Assembly (NCBI GenBank): GCA_002729885.1
Contig: PBUB01000028.1
Span: forward strand, 186,001-250,000
DNA: 64,000 nucleotides
Direction of reading: 5' to 3'
Source of the DNA: Spirochaetaceae bacterium
GTDB taxonomy: Bacteria; Spirochaetota; Leptospiria; Leptospirales; Leptonemataceae
Shown: positions 1 to 8,519 of the stretch, piece after piece
Layout: each line of letters opens with the position of its first letter
Numbering within the stretch: position 1 is the stretch's first letter
Position numbers and translations under genes: made by a program
The notes under the pieces: model-generated
What the model was told of the DNA's origin: nothing
Seen by the model: the letters and a program-made list of their open reading frames with translations, nothing else
Databases searched by the model: none

Positions 1-150
1 AGGCATCCCTGCCTGGCTTTTCCATCAAAATGCAGTGGACCGGGATTCTTTTCATTTGATGCAAAGCACCGAACAGTCGGCCACATAGAATCTGGCCTTT
101 ACTGCGTCGCCGGATTCACCGGTAGCGCTGAAGGATTGCTTGTAGAGTGA
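1..150. other. Left edge, no identifiable gene
   Basis: No gene is recognised here. On the + strand one frame is open from base 1 to a TGA at 148-150 and could be the tail of a gene entering from the left. On the - strand the frame of the neighbouring FecR gene stays open past its TAA down to a stop at 52-54. Both are open at once, so either may be chance. Neither translation is familiar. Confidence 0.25.
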
Positions 151-156
151 ACGGGT

Positions 157-190
157 ACAAAAAAAGGGCAGCGCTATGCACTGCCCTTCT
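157..190 (-). terminator. Rho-independent terminator after the FecR lipoprotein gene
   Basis: An 8-bp stem AAGGGCAG/CTGCCCTT (164-171 with 181-188) encloses a 9-nt loop. On the - strand it is followed by a T-rich run (complement of 157-165). It lies 26 bases beyond the stop codon of the leftward gene. The stem could also serve rightward transcription, but the + strand lacks a clean T-run. Confidence 0.85.
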
Positions 191-213
191 TCGTCCTTCA
201 GATCTTGTAGATC

Positions 214-1359
214 TTAGAGGAAGTTTTGAGAAGCAATTTCAGACTTGCTTACTCGGCGAACTCCGTCTGCAGTATGGATCACCAGGATGTTTCCTGTTTG
301 AGCCACAGTTGCTCCGCGGATAACTTCACCGTTTTTCAGCACGATTTTTTCCAGAGCCTGATAGTGCTTACGGATTTCTTCTTCAGATTCCAGTTTTTGG
401 CTTTCAGCCTCTTCTTCGATCTGAGCCAGGATTTGCTCCTGTTGTTTCTTGCGAACTTCTGCAATTTCGTTAGCAGCTTCCTGATTGGAACCAGCTTCCA
501 GCTTCTCCAGCATTTCTGGAGTCGCAGCAGTAAGAGTAGCAGACTCCATTCGGTCCTTTACAGTTACTTCAGCTTCTTCCTTGATCAGAGCCTTGTCTTC
601 GCCGGCTGTATTGGAAAGGTCATCTGCCTGTTCTTCTGCAATCTTCAGCGCTTGCGTTGAGTCGCCGTTTTCAGCTGCAGCGTTGTTCAGCAGTGCTACT
701 TTCTTTTCCAGCTCAGGATCCATGGATCCTCGACTTGCATCATCCAGAACAATTTCTTTGTTCTGCAGTTCAGCCAGTTTCTTCAGCTTGGGGCTCTTTT
801 CGATATCTTCTTGAGATACATTCTCCAGAGCCACAATGCGAGGCTTCATGGCAACTTTACCGTCCAGAACGCGAACGGAAGAGTTAGAAACTCGATTGTC
901 ATCGAAACCTTCGAATACCTGAACTTCAAATGTAGTTCCTCGCACACCCGCAATTGCGGTTGGAGTTACAACATTGAACTCTTGATCGGAAGATGCTTTC
1001 TTAACATTGGCCAGGATCTGTCCCTGCTTCATTTCGATTCGAGTTTCCCCTTTTGTTCCCATGAGGCTGGAAACAGAAAGAGTAGTCATCTCACGAACTC
1101 GCACGGCGCTACCATCTCTGCTTTGCAGATCAATAGTTCCCTGAGTAGTCTTGATAACATCATTTTCTTTGACGACGGTCCCTACTTTCGCAGGAATCGA
1201 CTCACCATTCCGGACTATACTCGCGTCCCCGGAAGCAAACACAATCACCATAGAGCGAGATGCTTCCTTGTTCGCCTGTTCCTTACAGGATACTGTAATC
1301 AGGAACAGGGAGGCAGCGAGCAATCCGGCTGTTTTTAAAATTGCTCCATGCATTTTCAT
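214..1359 (-). CDS. FecR-domain lipoprotein
   Basis: A 381-residue lipoprotein. The start ATG at 1359 is chosen because AAGGAG lies just upstream (1367-1372) and gives a good signal peptide ending in ITVSC, with Cys25 as the probable lipid site. A longer open frame to 1689 overlaps the next gene and is not believed. Residues about 35-160 match a FecR-type domain (AGVRGTTFEVQV core), the fold used to sense surface signals. The middle is acidic and coiled-coil-like. The last about 50 residues (LEKIVLKNGEVIRG) repeat a module found at the end of the upstream gene. It is the last gene of the sigma/FecR operon. The ligand is unknown. Confidence 0.8.
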   Translation of the reverse strand: MKMHGAILKTAGLLAASLFLITVSCKEQANKEASRSMVIVFASGDASIVRNGESIPAKVGTVVKENDVIKTTQGTIDLQSRDGSAVRVREMTTLSVSSLMGTKGETRIEMKQGQILANVKKASSDQEFNVVTPTAIAGVRGTTFEVQVFEGFDDNRVSNSSVRVLDGKVAMKPRIVALENVSQEDIEKSPKLKKLAELQNKEIVLDDASRGSMDPELEKKVALLNNAAAENGDSTQALKIAEEQADDLSNTAGEDKALIKEEAEVTVKDRMESATLTAATPEMLEKLEAGSNQEAANEIAEVRKKQQEQILAQIEEEAESQKLESEEEIRKHYQALEKIVLKNGEVIRGATVAQTGNILVIHTADGVRRVSKSEIASQNFL

Positions 1360-1472
1360 CAGCCTTCTCCTTAACATTTTTTTACCGGTGCCTTTGCATC
1401 CGGCCCATTCACCTTTAATAACAAGTGCGCGGGAATTATTTGCATTCTGTCCGCAAAGTTCGTAAAAATCCA

Positions 1473-2483
1473 TCAATTTTCGTACACAATTTCCTGAACA
1501 TTGGACCTTCGGACCACTACAACACCGGAAGTGGTGTGCAACATTAGACGATCTCCCTCTTGAGCTGCCACAACTCCCTGTAAAATTCGGCCATCTTTCA
1601 GGATGATTTTCTCCAGGGATTGGCCGTACATTTTGGATATTTCCTTCTCTTCTCGGACCTGATCCAGGCGTTTCATCTCCGGAATCCATTTACGGGCCAG
1701 CTGATCGGTGCTTTCCCGGAGCCCGTCCAGCTCCTGATCGGTTTCTGGCGCTACAGCCGGTGCTTCGATTTCCAGACCGGAATCCTGTGCCTTTCTGGCC
1801 ATTTTTCCGGGAGGAATGCGGGTTTCTGCCATTGTAAGGCTTCCGCGATCCAGATAGAGTTCCGTTTCCTGATCATTTACGACGACCTGGAATACGGTTC
1901 CGGTTACCAGAACATCTGTATGGGGAGTGCTAATTTTAAGTCTGGGAAGGTCGCTTCTAGCTCCTTCCTTTTTGCGCACCTCGGCGAGCAATCGCCCCCT
2001 TTCATGACGAAGATGAAGTTGTCCGGCGGATTTTTCGATACTTACAGTGCTTGCAGGATAAATGCGTAAAATGACACCGTTGGAAGCCATTAGATCCAGG
2101 GTCTGCTCACCGGTTTCGATGCGGTCACCCGGATTTAACTCTCCAAGGTTCCATCCAGAGTTGGACTCCTTCTTTGTCTCTACAGAAACTCCGGTGCCCG
2201 TTGCAGCCCCATAGATTTCCATAGAAGGAATTTCCCCTCCTTTGTAAGGATAGGCGAAATAGACACCCACTGCGATTAGAACGGCGGCAGCAGCGGAGAG
2301 AATAGCATTACCGGGAAAACTGAGGATCTTACCAGCCGCAGACGGTTCTTTGAATACATGGACGGGGCTGGCATCCAACCATGCAGCGTCAAAAGCTGGC
2401 ACTTCCAGACGGGGTGGCTGCTTTAACTGCCGAAGAATCTCTTCAGGCAACTGCTGGTTTGTATTTTCCCGATCTTTTTCCAT
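1473..2483 (-). CDS. FecR-family membrane protein, probable anti-sigma partner
   Basis: 336 residues. A short hydrophilic N-terminus of about 55 residues is followed by one membrane segment (about 57-80, ILSAAAAVLIAVGVYFAYPY) and a periplasmic FecR domain (STPHTDVLVTGTVFQVVV around 185-205). This is the layout of FecR-like sigma regulators: the N-terminus can hold the sigma factor inside and the FecR domain senses outside. It lies directly downstream of the ECF sigma gene (119-bp gap), which supports that role. The C-terminus (LEKIILKDGRILQGVV) is shared with the FecR lipoprotein downstream. The role is inferred from context, and anti-sigma activity is not visible in the sequence. Confidence 0.8.
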   Translation of the reverse strand: MEKDRENTNQQLPEEILRQLKQPPRLEVPAFDAAWLDASPVHVFKEPSAAGKILSFPGNAILSAAAAVLIAVGVYFAYPYKGGEIPSMEIYGAATGTGVSVETKKESNSGWNLGELNPGDRIETGEQTLDLMASNGVILRIYPASTVSIEKSAGQLHLRHERGRLLAEVRKKEGARSDLPRLKISTPHTDVLVTGTVFQVVVNDQETELYLDRGSLTMAETRIPPGKMARKAQDSGLEIEAPAVAPETDQELDGLRESTDQLARKWIPEMKRLDQVREEKEISKMYGQSLEKIILKDGRILQGVVAAQEGDRLMLHTTSGVVVVRRSNVQEIVYEN

Positions 2484-2602
2484 GAACTTCTGGAAGGCCT
2501 TACCTATCTAACAACGGGCCCGCCATTTTTCCCAAATTTTTGTATCTCTGCCTCTGGTATGAGAGCAATACCCCAAACTTTCATCCGATTCACATTCACC
2601 AT

Positions 2603-3160
2603 TCACTCCTCAATGTAGCTGATCTTGAATTCCTCTTTTTTACTTAGCTCCGCCAATCTCTTCTGAGCCTTTTGAATGGTTCGGGAAACGGTGGACACAG
2701 AAGTCTTCAAAACTTCAGCAATATCTTCAAGGCGCATATCTTCTTGAAATCGCAGCAGTACAGCGGTACGACTGCGTTCATCCAGTTGATCCAGCATCTT
2801 CTGAATCAAATCCTCTGCATGCTTTACATCTTCTTTGTGGAAATACTGGGCATCAGGCCGATCGGAAGAAGACGGTTCGGTGGAGTCAGTGTATTCCGCC
2901 ACCAGGTTCACTCGTTGCTTGTAGCCGCTCTTACCATGGTTGATCATAAGGTTTCGAGCAACTCGAAACAGATACATGCGGCAACCGGTATCATCCGGCA
3001 GTGGCTTTTCTTTATAGATGCGAAAAAAGTTAAGGAAAGTATCCTGCAGCAAATCCCTGGCTGTGGCCTCTTCTCTTACAGATCTAAGAAGATATGTCAG
3101 AATATCTCTGGCATTCTCTTCATAGATCCTCTCAAACCTTTCTGGAGGATTTACGCTCAT
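2603..3160 (-). CDS. ECF-type RNA polymerase sigma factor
   Basis: 185 residues, the usual size for a group 4 (ECF) sigma factor. Region 2 is seen at about residues 8-80 (ARDLLQDTFLNFFRIYKEK, then YLFRVARNLMINHGKSGYK). Region 4 is at about 120-175 (LDQLDERSRTAVLLRFQEDM with the helix-turn-helix LEDIAEVLKTSVSTVSRTI). There is no region 3 or region 1.1. It heads a leftward set with two FecR-domain proteins, so it probably drives a cell-envelope response controlled by the downstream membrane protein. The regulon is not known. Confidence 0.92.
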   Translation of the reverse strand: MSVNPPERFERIYEENARDILTYLLRSVREEATARDLLQDTFLNFFRIYKEKPLPDDTGCRMYLFRVARNLMINHGKSGYKQRVNLVAEYTDSTEPSSSDRPDAQYFHKEDVKHAEDLIQKMLDQLDERSRTAVLLRFQEDMRLEDIAEVLKTSVSTVSRTIQKAQKRLAELSKKEEFKISYIEE

Positions 3161-3212
3161 GAAACTCTTGGATAAGCCGGTACGATTGAAGTAAACCGGA
3201 CCCCTGACCTAT

Positions 3213-4721
3213 ATGTTGTCGGGGAAGCTGCTCAGGAGTTCAATCATTTTAATTCTCCTGCTTCTTGCCTCCGACACTGTCTGGTCCGTTCCCGGAGCAC
3301 GAATGTTTGGCACATTCCAGGGTAGCGGACCTGGCGCATCGGCCATTCCGGCTCTGGCATTGTCGGCGGGCTCTCCGTACAATGGAATTATCGGACCAAC
3401 GGGAACCGCCCAGTCCTCGTTGATCCTGGAAGGTGCTCCCAGACCGGCTTCGGTGCAGTGGAAAATAAGTAGAGTCCAGCTCATGGCCGGTACGCGATTC
3501 CGTCCAGGTCCCACCACAGGCTTCTACATTAATCCAGAGGGGCGATCCCACCTGACAGGTCTCCAGGATCGTAGCCGAGTTCATCTGGCTTTCCTGGGAT
3601 TCGCGCTGCCCGGTAATTCTAGAAGTCACCTGGGTATCGGAGCTATTGAATCTGTATCTGGCCCGGGCCTGCTCTATTATTCCCGGAATGCTTCCCTGTT
3701 CTTTCATCCTGGTAGCTCCAGGGGATTTGCCAGCATCCATCGAAGATGGAGTGGTCCAGGCCTCCAGCAGCAACTCTATGGCAATCTGTACAGGGATGAT
3801 TCTGGCACCGGAGGTTATGGTTCCTACAGACTGGCAGGCAGGGGGACATTTCCCTGGAAAGCCATACTGAAGGTCGGACGATTTCCTTCCAGGGATCTGA
3901 ATCCGCAGTCCAAAAAGCCCTTTCCGGATCGAAAGGGGCGCTCCGGTTTTGGATTTGTTGAATTCTTTCAAACCTGGATGGAGCTGTCGGCTGCGGGAGA
4001 AGATCGAGGTATGAATCAATATCGATTCATCCAGTATAGACTTCTGGGACCGAATCTAAAGGGAATCCGGCCATTAATTCAGGGCGAAACCTTGCGGACC
4101 TTTCGCTATAAAAGCGACAGGGCATTCCATTACTATAGAAGCGCTGGAATAGGCATTCGAATCGGCCAGAGACCTCTGGACCTGGAGGAGGATTTCTCAC
4201 TGGATCCCAGATTCTGGATGCAGATTGTGGCCAGTGCCAGCCAGGAAAGGGCCCGCGCTGAGATAGACTTTTCCTACAAGAAAGGGGACTTCTATTTTCA
4301 GGCCGGATACCATATTTCGCAATGGCCTGTATCTGCCAGACATCATGATGCCATTCGAAGACCGGCCGTTCGTTTTCACCGTGGTTTAAAGCAGCAATTC
4401 AGATTCGAGATGGGTTCCAGAAATGTCTATGCAAGCTATATCTATTCGGAGCGCCTCTCTCCGGGGGAAGAAACGCTGGATAGCCATTTCCTGAGACTGG
4501 AAGCAAGCTGGTGTCTCCAGGAGTGCAGTAGCGCCGGTCCTCAAACCCAGAACGATGCTCTTCCCGAAAGCGATCTAAACCCGGAATTCCTGGATCAAAT
4601 GCAGAATAAAAGTCACCAGGCCAGATACAATGTAGATTACCATAATGGCAAAAAGTCCGGCCGCAGAGAAATCTCCTCCGTAGCGAACTCCCAGAAAAAT
4701 CAAAACACCAATCAGAAATAG
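3213..4721 (+). CDS. Secreted protein, probable outer-membrane beta-barrel
   Basis: 502 residues, function not recognised. An N-terminal signal peptide is clear (SIILILLLLASDTVWS, cleavage probably near residue 26). The mature part has many short alternating aromatic/hydrophobic strands separated by Gly, Ser and Arg-rich turns (for example GDFYFQAGYHISQW and RFEMGSRNVYASYIYS), typical of an outer-membrane barrel. Barrel-like sequence ends around LRLEASWCL. The last about 60 residues are hydrophilic and lie antisense to the end of the pssA gene. No strong ribosome site precedes the ATG. It is read away from the sigma operon and may share its promoter region. Confidence 0.65.
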   Translation: MLSGKLLRSSIILILLLLASDTVWSVPGARMFGTFQGSGPGASAIPALALSAGSPYNGIIGPTGTAQSSLILEGAPRPASVQWKISRVQLMAGTRFRPGPTTGFYINPEGRSHLTGLQDRSRVHLAFLGFALPGNSRSHLGIGAIESVSGPGLLYYSRNASLFFHPGSSRGFASIHRRWSGPGLQQQLYGNLYRDDSGTGGYGSYRLAGRGTFPWKAILKVGRFPSRDLNPQSKKPFPDRKGRSGFGFVEFFQTWMELSAAGEDRGMNQYRFIQYRLLGPNLKGIRPLIQGETLRTFRYKSDRAFHYYRSAGIGIRIGQRPLDLEEDFSLDPRFWMQIVASASQERARAEIDFSYKKGDFYFQAGYHISQWPVSARHHDAIRRPAVRFHRGLKQQFRFEMGSRNVYASYIYSERLSPGEETLDSHFLRLEASWCLQECSSAGPQTQNDALPESDLNPEFLDQMQNKSHQARYNVDYHNGKKSGRREISSVANSQKNQNTNQK

Positions 4722-5339
4722 CGCAACCAGTCCCAGGCGAATGGGCGAGAATCGCTTCACCATGGTTACCTGAACTTTGGAATATTTCAAAGTAGATACC
4801 ATCAAATAGGCAGAGGCTACGTAGATGCCAATCAGGATGGGCGCCGGTATAAGCAACGTTTCCTGGAATGCAAGAGGCATTAAAGCTATGATTAATCCGG
4901 CTACAGGAGAAGGCAAACCTACAAAATGGTCGTCGTCGTGATCTACGTTGAAGCGAGCCAGGCGAAATGCAGCGCAGGCTGGATAAATCGCCGCCAGAAT
5001 CATTCCTGCAGGCAAAGAAATCCTGTCTGTAAGCGGCATCATCAAATCGTTAAGAGAAAGAGAATACATCAATGCAGCCGGAGCGATGCCAAAGGTTGTA
5101 AGATCAGCAAGACTGTCCAACTGGGCGCCTACATCGGATCGAGCGTTCAGCAGTCGAGCCGCAAAGCCATCCAGCCCGTCACAGAGTACAGCCAGTATGA
5201 TCAGACCACCTGCCACTCGAAGTAGATCCGGATTACCAACGTTCTGAAGAGAAACTATGATGCTAAAAAAACCCAGCCAGAGGTTGCCCAGGGTGAACAG
5301 GTTGGGAACCCACCCCAGTCGGTTTGTAAGAAAACCCAT
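4575..5339 (-). CDS. pssA: CDP-diacylglycerol--serine O-phosphatidyltransferase
   Basis: Makes phosphatidylserine from CDP-diacylglycerol and serine, the first step towards phosphatidylethanolamine, in the inner membrane. The CDP-alcohol phosphatidyltransferase signature is complete: DGFAARLLNARSDVGAQLD followed by a final Asp three residues on. The protein has about eight hydrophobic segments. The start at 5339 (MGFLTNRLGWVPNLFTLGN) fits the family; a GTG at 5507 has an AAAGG before it but would add 56 residues unlike the family. It follows tsaD on the same strand. Its 3' end overlaps the convergent gene by 147 bp. Confidence 0.88.
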   Translation of the reverse strand: MGFLTNRLGWVPNLFTLGNLWLGFFSIIVSLQNVGNPDLLRVAGGLIILAVLCDGLDGFAARLLNARSDVGAQLDSLADLTTFGIAPAALMYSLSLNDLMMPLTDRISLPAGMILAAIYPACAAFRLARFNVDHDDDHFVGLPSPVAGLIIALMPLAFQETLLIPAPILIGIYVASAYLMVSTLKYSKVQVTMVKRFSPIRLGLVALFLIGVLIFLGVRYGGDFSAAGLFAIMVIYIVSGLVTFILHLIQEFRV

Positions 5340-5554
5340 AGTGAGGGAGAAATAACCGGATTGTCCTGCGGTAAACCAATTTTTGTAGAGTGGAATGATC
5401 CAGGCTATCGTTCCAGAATTCAATCCCGTACAGAAAATCGCAGTGCAATTCAAGTAGGTCCTGGTTTCCTCAACCCGCCTATTGTTTGCGCCTTTTGCAA
5501 GGTCCACCGATGCCTTTCAGGCTGAAGTTTCCTGCTCCGGGAACTTCCAGTGGA

Positions 5555-6580
5555 TTACTGACGCCGGCTGGACACCGGAAAATCCAGCTCACTTCGCACT
5601 CCAGATTGCCAGAGCCGAAAGCCCAGGGCACCCACCATGGCCGCATTATCGGTGCATAGTTTACGATCCACTGGATAGTATAATTTCAGATCTTGCTCCC
5701 GGGCCACTTCATCCAGAACAGTTCGTAGCGAGCCGCTGGCCAGAACTCCACCGGAAGCCACCACCGTATTCAGGCCTGTTATTCTTACAGCGCGAATGAG
5801 CATTCGCTTCACCAGTTCAAAAGAAGTGCGTTGAAAATCGAAGCATATGCGACCGAGCTTTTCCTGCGCGGCGGACTGTAACACAGCTGTCTTGATTCCG
5901 GAATAGGAAAATGCAATCTTGTTCGAAGGTAGATCCTTGAGCAGCCGGGGAAACATAGATGGATGTTCCATCGCATCTGGATGGGAAGCGGAATATTCCA
6001 GGGCTTTTTTCTCTACGTGTGGGCCGCCCGGGTACGGCAATCCCAGCACCGAGGCGGCCTTATCGAACGCCTCGCCCAGGGCATCATCCATGGTTGTGCC
6101 CAGCATTTCCATATCCCCCGGTCCATGAATACGAAATATGGCCGAGTTTCCGCCTGATAGCAAAAGTCCCAGGAAAGGATACTCCGGTTTCTTACCCTCC
6201 AGAAACACTGCATACATATGGGCTTCTATATGGTCGACTGTAACCAGATCAATGCCATGCACCAGATTCAAACAACGGGCCAGCTGCCCCCCAATCATCA
6301 GTGAACCTGTAAGTCCTGGCCTGGAGGTAACGGCACAGTAGTCCAGATCATCCGGGGCAATGTCTGCTGTGGCCAGAGCTTCTTCGTAAACTGGATTGAT
6401 TTTCAGTAGATGGGATCGACTGGCAATCTCTGGAACCACGCCATGAAAAGGAGCATGCTCCTGGATCTGGGAATAGATTTCATTGGCCAGGATTGTATTG
6501 CCGTTTTCGATGATGGCTACCGAAGTTTCATCGCAGGAAGTTTCAATGCCCATCCCGAGAATTCTTTTTTCAGACATCAT
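5555..6580 (-). CDS. tsaD: tRNA N6-adenosine threonylcarbamoyltransferase
   Basis: The catalytic subunit for the t6A37 modification of tRNAs that read ANN codons; it transfers threonylcarbamoyl from TC-AMP made by TsaC. 341 residues, normal length. It starts with the ASKHA phosphate-binding motif GIETSCDETSVAI, carries the metal-binding HIEAH motif, GLLLSGGNSAIF, and the C-terminal VASGGVLASGSLR and DNAAM motifs. Two Met codons in tandem begin the frame and the first is given. It sits between ctpA and pssA on the same strand, with a repeat-bearing spacer upstream. Confidence 0.95.
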   Translation of the reverse strand: MMSEKRILGMGIETSCDETSVAIIENGNTILANEIYSQIQEHAPFHGVVPEIASRSHLLKINPVYEEALATADIAPDDLDYCAVTSRPGLTGSLMIGGQLARCLNLVHGIDLVTVDHIEAHMYAVFLEGKKPEYPFLGLLLSGGNSAIFRIHGPGDMEMLGTTMDDALGEAFDKAASVLGLPYPGGPHVEKKALEYSASHPDAMEHPSMFPRLLKDLPSNKIAFSYSGIKTAVLQSAAQEKLGRICFDFQRTSFELVKRMLIRAVRITGLNTVVASGGVLASGSLRTVLDEVAREQDLKLYYPVDRKLCTDNAAMVGALGFRLWQSGVRSELDFPVSSRRQ

Positions 6581-6629
6581 CTAAGTGTTCCGCTCTGCCA
6601 TGTCCCTTTGTAGTTACTGATGACTTACG

Positions 6630-6757
6630 CTGTCCGCGCACACCCCATTCGCAGCAACAACCCAGTCCAACTCAGGGGATCTCTCTTTTCAGGCTCGTGC
6701 CATTCGATCCAACTGACGGTATCTCTGTCTTTTCGGTCTCGCGCAAATGCCATTCGA
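6630..6757. repeat. Degenerate 50-55-bp tandem repeat between ctpA and tsaD
   Basis: The core CCATTCG recurs at 6645, 6700 and 6750, each time after a C/G/T-rich lead such as TCTCGCGCAAATG or CAGGCTCGTG. Two units also share ATCTCTnnCTTTTC (6679 and 6721). The offsets are 55 and 50 bp, with small indels. The units are diverged and encode nothing convincing. Confidence 0.45.
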
Positions 6758-8179
6758 CTATCTCGATTCAATCCAGTTCATCGCGCGATCCAGCTGATAG
6801 TCCAGATCCCTTTCCGGAAATGGCGATGCTGGATACTGGGACCTTAGCAAAGTCAATGCAGCCTTTTCGCTCAATGGGAAGCCTTTCTTCTTAACCAGTT
6901 CCCGAAATCGCTGAACCGCTGCTGCATCAAAGCTACGATTGGCTTTTACGAACTGCTCCAGGGTTCCGCTACTTCGAATCTTGTGTGCATGATAGCGATC
7001 CTCCATTGTAGGATCCCAGCTGGCTACTTTGATGTCCGGTGTCAGGCCTACGCCATGGATGGAGCGATTGGCCGGAGTGTAATATTTCTGGGTTGTGATC
7101 AGCGCTGCTGTATCTCCGGGAAGTGGGCGAAAAATATTTTGCACAGAGCCTTTACCAAAGCTGGTTTCTCCCAGGAGCACTGCTCGCTTATGATCCTGCA
7201 AAGCTCCAGCCAGGATTTCAGAGGCGCTGGCACTTCCTTCGTTGATCAGCACCACCACAGGAATATTCGCCGAAAGCTTCGTGTCCAGATTCCTGGACAT
7301 GAACACATGATCCTCTTCCTTGTTTCTTCCGGATGCCTTTACTACGATTTGATCCGGAGGCAAAAACAAACTGGCCAGAGTAACAGCCATTTGCAGATGC
7401 CCACCGCTATTGTTTCGCAGATCCAGTACAACTCCCTTCACTTTCTTTTCATCGAATGTATCGATCCATTTGCGAAAGGTCTCAACCGTTCCGGTATCTT
7501 CTCCAAAGAATTGAGATAATCGAATGTATCCTATGTTCCCTGGAAGGATTTTGCCTCTGCAGTAATCCACTTCTACAATCTGGCGCGTAATGGAAAAGTC
7601 CAGAGGCTCCAGCATATCTTCGCGAACTACCTTCAACCTGACGACACTGCCTGTTTCACCGGTCATGATGCGAAGAATCTCTGCAAACTCCTTTTTCTCG
7701 GTGCTTACTCCATCGATTTCAATAATGCGATCCCCGGGTTGAATGCCGGCTTTCGCCGCAGGAGAACCGTCGATGGGTGCGATGACACAGGGAACATTCT
7801 GACACATGGTTACTTCCACGCCTATCCCTACCAGGGCCCCACCTTCGGATCGCGAAAAATCCGAATTTTCCTCGGGATCCAGGAATCGTGTGTACGGATC
7901 TCCGGTGGCCGCAAGCATTCCGCGAATAGCTCCCAGAAGCAGAGTTTCCTCGTCCACTTCCTCTACGAAGTTTTTCTGCACGCTCTGCAGGAGTATCTCC
8001 AGAGTCATACGATAACGATCATCCAGACCGGGCTTTTCCGAATAAAGAGGCTGAAACAGATAGCCAGAGAGTAGCAGTAAAACCGCGGCCATCCAGAATC
8101 GCCTCTCATGCTTTGAAAAGAGCGAGGAAAGCCTGCCTGAGATCCGAGAAAAAAACTTTTTAAGCATTGATATCTCCAT
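6758..8179 (-). CDS. ctpA: C-terminal processing peptidase, S41 family
   Basis: A membrane-anchored serine protease that trims or degrades envelope proteins from their C-termini. 473 residues: one N-terminal membrane anchor (about 28-46), a PDZ domain (about 112-195, with GSPAAKAGIQPGDRIIEIDG), then the S41 catalytic domain. The probable catalytic pair is Ser318 in EGSASASE and Lys343 in SFGKGS, 25 residues apart as in Prc/Tsp. The substrate-gripping LRNNSGG motif is also present. The ATG at 8179 has AGGGGG before it; an ATG at 8167 with GGAG is a possible alternative. It is probably co-transcribed with the small lipoprotein upstream. Confidence 0.93.
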   Translation of the reverse strand: MEISMLKKFFSRISGRLSSLFSKHERRFWMAAVLLLLSGYLFQPLYSEKPGLDDRYRMTLEILLQSVQKNFVEEVDEETLLLGAIRGMLAATGDPYTRFLDPEENSDFSRSEGGALVGIGVEVTMCQNVPCVIAPIDGSPAAKAGIQPGDRIIEIDGVSTEKKEFAEILRIMTGETGSVVRLKVVREDMLEPLDFSITRQIVEVDYCRGKILPGNIGYIRLSQFFGEDTGTVETFRKWIDTFDEKKVKGVVLDLRNNSGGHLQMAVTLASLFLPPDQIVVKASGRNKEEDHVFMSRNLDTKLSANIPVVVLINEGSASASEILAGALQDHKRAVLLGETSFGKGSVQNIFRPLPGDTAALITTQKYYTPANRSIHGVGLTPDIKVASWDPTMEDRYHAHKIRSSGTLEQFVKANRSFDAAAVQRFRELVKKKGFPLSEKAALTLLRSQYPASPFPERDLDYQLDRAMNWIESR

Positions 8180-8195
8180 TAATACAACCCCCTGG

Positions 8196-8510
8196 CTAGT
8201 TGCGCTTCAACTCGGGCTCCAGCACCTTGTAAAACTCCGGATCCGATTCTTTCAGCTTTTCAATGACCAGGTCGCACTGTACATTGTTTCGCTTGCATGC
8301 CATCTGAAACAGGCGCCCATCCGAAAGTCCCTTTAGTTCGGGCTGTATCTGGGACTGAAACCTCAGATGCAGGAATTCATCTTTAACTCGAGTTACATCG
8401 GTAGCATTTGGTTCTGCATTGCAGCCCACCAGCCAGGGTAGCATTGCCAGGGCAACCACCGCCATCCATCGCGCAACGGGCCGGGAGTTTACTTTCATGT
8501 AGGATTGCAT
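8196..8510 (-). CDS. Small lipoprotein of unknown function
   Basis: About 100-104 residues, depending on start. A signal peptide (VARWMAVVALAMLPWLVGC) ends in a lipobox with Cys. The mature part is short, hydrophilic and helical, with two further cysteines (MACKRNNVQC) that could form a disulfide. No family is recognised. It lies between radA and ctpA with tiny gaps, so all three are probably one transcript. Starts at 8516 (GTG), 8510 (ATG) and 8498 (ATG) all lack a clear ribosome site; 8510 is a compromise. Confidence 0.7.
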   Translation of the reverse strand: MQSYMKVNSRPVARWMAVVALAMLPWLVGCNAEPNATDVTRVKDEFLHLRFQSQIQPELKGLSDGRLFQMACKRNNVQCDLVIEKLKESDPEFYKVLEPELKRN

Positions 8511-8519
8511 AGACACAAT

